Assembly (NCBI GenBank): GCA_037127585.1
Contig: JBAXYB010000124.1
Location: 1 to 8,286, forward strand
Direction of reading: 5' to 3'
Length of the DNA: 8,286 nt
Source: CAINDI01 sp037127585
GTDB lineage: Bacteria; Verrucomicrobiota; Verrucomicrobiia; Palsa-1439
Part shown: positions 7,202 through 8,286 of the stretch, one piece after another
Numbering within the stretch: the stretch's first letter is position 1
Layout of the letters: each line of letters starts with the position of its first letter
Notes under the pieces: model-generated
Databases searched by the model: none
Told to the model about the DNA's origin: nothing
The model's input: the letters and a program-made list of their open reading frames with translations, nothing else
Translations under genes and position numbers: made by a program

Positions 7202-8286
7202 GAGCGGAAGACCACCGCGGGTTCGAGTTTCATGACTTTGCGGATGCTGATCGCCGCGGAGACGAGGCAGATGACCATGACGGCGATGCCGGAGATCACG
7301 AGCAGTTGCCACGGCAGACGGAAGGCGACCGGCGTGTTGCGCATGGCGTGACCCCAAAACGCCGCCGCGCCAACACCCAGTCCGTAGCCAATCGCGCCGA
7401 CGAGCAGCGCTTGCAACAGAATCATTCGGAGCAACGTCGGATTGCTCGTGCCCATGGCTTTGAGGGTGCCGAAGTAGCGGAGGTTATCGAGGGTGAAATT
7501 GTGAAACGTCTGCCCGGCAATCGCGATGCCGACAATGAAGCCGAGGAGCACCGACGTGCCGAAGTTGACCGGGATGCCGGTGTATTTGACGAAGTATCGC
7601 CAGGTGACCCATTTGAATTCGTCCTGCGTGTACGCGGCGAGGCCGGTGGACTCCTGAATTTGCCGGCAGACCGTTTTGATGTCCGCCCCCGGTTTCGCTT
7701 TCGCAATCACGAACGACAGCAGCTTGCGCTCGCGCGGCGCGAACAACGTGGCGCGCGAGTACGTGGTGTAGATCGTCGGCTGCGATTGAAACGTCCGCGT
7801 CGCCCGGCAAATCCCCACGACAATCGCGCGCCGGTCATTGATCTCCAACGTGTCGCCGACCGTCAGCGGGACCCGCCGGCCATCGGGCGCGCGTTTCGCC
7901 AGCCGGCCGGTCGCGCCTTCGATATCGACGATCACGCCGGAGTCGCGCCGCAAATCCGCGAGCTGGCCGGCAATCATCACGCCGGGCCCGCCGATCAGGG
8001 TCGCATCATCGAGGCCGATGACGTTGCAGGTTTGAAAATTCCCGTCCGCCAACCGGACTTTAAGCAACCCCTTATAGAGCGGCATCGCCCACGCCACGCC
8101 TTCGACGCCGCGCACCCGGTACAGCTCGGTGTCTTGGAGCGGTTTCACGTCGTCAACGTATTGCACCTTCGGATCCATCACCCAAATATCCGGCAAGCCG
8201 ACATCGGTCAGAAAACTGTACGTTCGCGTCATGATACCGACGAAGATGGCGGCTTGTTGCGTGATCAGCAGCGACGAGAACGTGAT
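7198..8286 (-). CDS. DevC-like ABC transporter permease, FtsX family (N-terminus outside window)
   Basis: Inner-membrane permease of the first pump. The frame stays open to the right edge: an in-frame Met lies at 8232-8230, but 18 further codons upstream (including ITFSSLLITQQAAIFVGI) continue the family sequence, so that Met is internal and the true start, with the cytoplasmic N-terminus and most of TM1, lies outside. The segment DIWVMDPKVQYVDDVKPLQD followed by LYRVRGVEGVAWAMPLYKG is characteristic of the DevC-like branch. A periplasmic domain follows, then three hydrophobic segments at about 222-242, 268-296 and 307-330 (numbered from that internal Met), and a terminal FtsX-like stretch (ISIRKVMKLEPAVVFRS). 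FGTLKAMGTSNPTL corresponds to the coupling region between TM2 and TM3. At least 362 residues are seen. The stop overlaps the ATPase start by 4 bases. Upstream regulation cannot be judged. Confidence 0.92.
   Translation of the reverse strand: MTFSSLLITQQAAIFVGIMTRTYSFLTDVGLPDIWVMDPKVQYVDDVKPLQDTELYRVRGVEGVAWAMPLYKGLLKVRLADGNFQTCNVIGLDDATLIGGPGVMIAGQLADLRRDSGVIVDIEGATGRLAKRAPDGRRVPLTVGDTLEINDRRAIVVGICRATRTFQSQPTIYTTYSRATLFAPRERKLLSFVIAKAKPGADIKTVCRQIQESTGLAAYTQDEFKWVTWRYFVKYTGIPVNFGTSVLLGFIVGIAIAGQTFHNFTLDNLRYFGTLKAMGTSNPTLLRMILLQALLVGAIGYGLGVGAAAFWGHAMRNTPVAFRLPWQLLVISGIAVMVICLVSAAISIRKVMKLEPAVVFRS

Noticed and set aside
7202..7357. N-terminal extension of the DevA-like ATPase frame
   Set aside because: The extra 52 Arg/His-rich residues lie opposite the permease's last membrane segment codons and match no ATPase; ATG at 7201 forms the standard 4-base overlap.

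Overview
The window looks like bacterial chromosome from a Gram-negative organism. It is GC-rich, and every supported gene lies on the minus strand, so the transcript reads from the right edge to the left. An outer-membrane efflux lipoprotein plus periplasmic adaptor proteins imply a two-membrane envelope. The pyrophosphatase resembles the plant/chlamydial-type branch of family I. Together with the DevBCA-like transporter style, this makes a Verrucomicrobiota/PVC-type host plausible, but that is a low-confidence guess from memory of sequence style and not a demonstrated placement.

Layout in transcription order (right to left): (1) DevC-like FtsX-type ABC permease, 5' end outside the window (7198 to beyond 8286); (2) its ATPase, DevA/LolD-like (6506-7201); (3) a short HlyD/DevB-like membrane fusion protein (5568-6509); (4) a NodT/TolC-family outer-membrane lipoprotein (4183-5571); (5) a second, MacA-like membrane fusion protein (3036-4196); (6) a MacB-type ATPase (2272-3033); (7) a MacB-type permease (1058-2275); (8) soluble family I inorganic pyrophosphatase (417-1034); (9) a membrane-anchored BON-domain protein whose C-terminus runs off the left edge (1-413). 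No intergenic stretch exceeds 23 bases, so nearly the whole window is coding.

Genes 1-7 are joined by 4-base stop/start overlaps, one 14-base overlap and one 2-base gap. This is the signature of one translationally coupled operon. It encodes two complete ABC-type efflux pumps (permease + ATPase + adaptor) placed on either side of a single outer-membrane channel gene. The simplest reading is that both inner-membrane pumps dock onto the same channel. Substrates cannot be inferred from the sequence. The pyrophosphatase and BON genes follow with gaps of 23 and 3 bases and could be co-transcribed or have their own promoter inside the preceding permease gene. No promoter, terminator, RNA gene, mobile element or CRISPR array could be supported; the operon's promoter should lie beyond the right edge.

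I do not see a clearly undescribed system. The most notable points are the double-pump/one-channel architecture, the uneven distribution of Shine-Dalgarno sequences along the operon, the unusually small DevB-like adaptor, and the linkage to pyrophosphatase and a BON protein.
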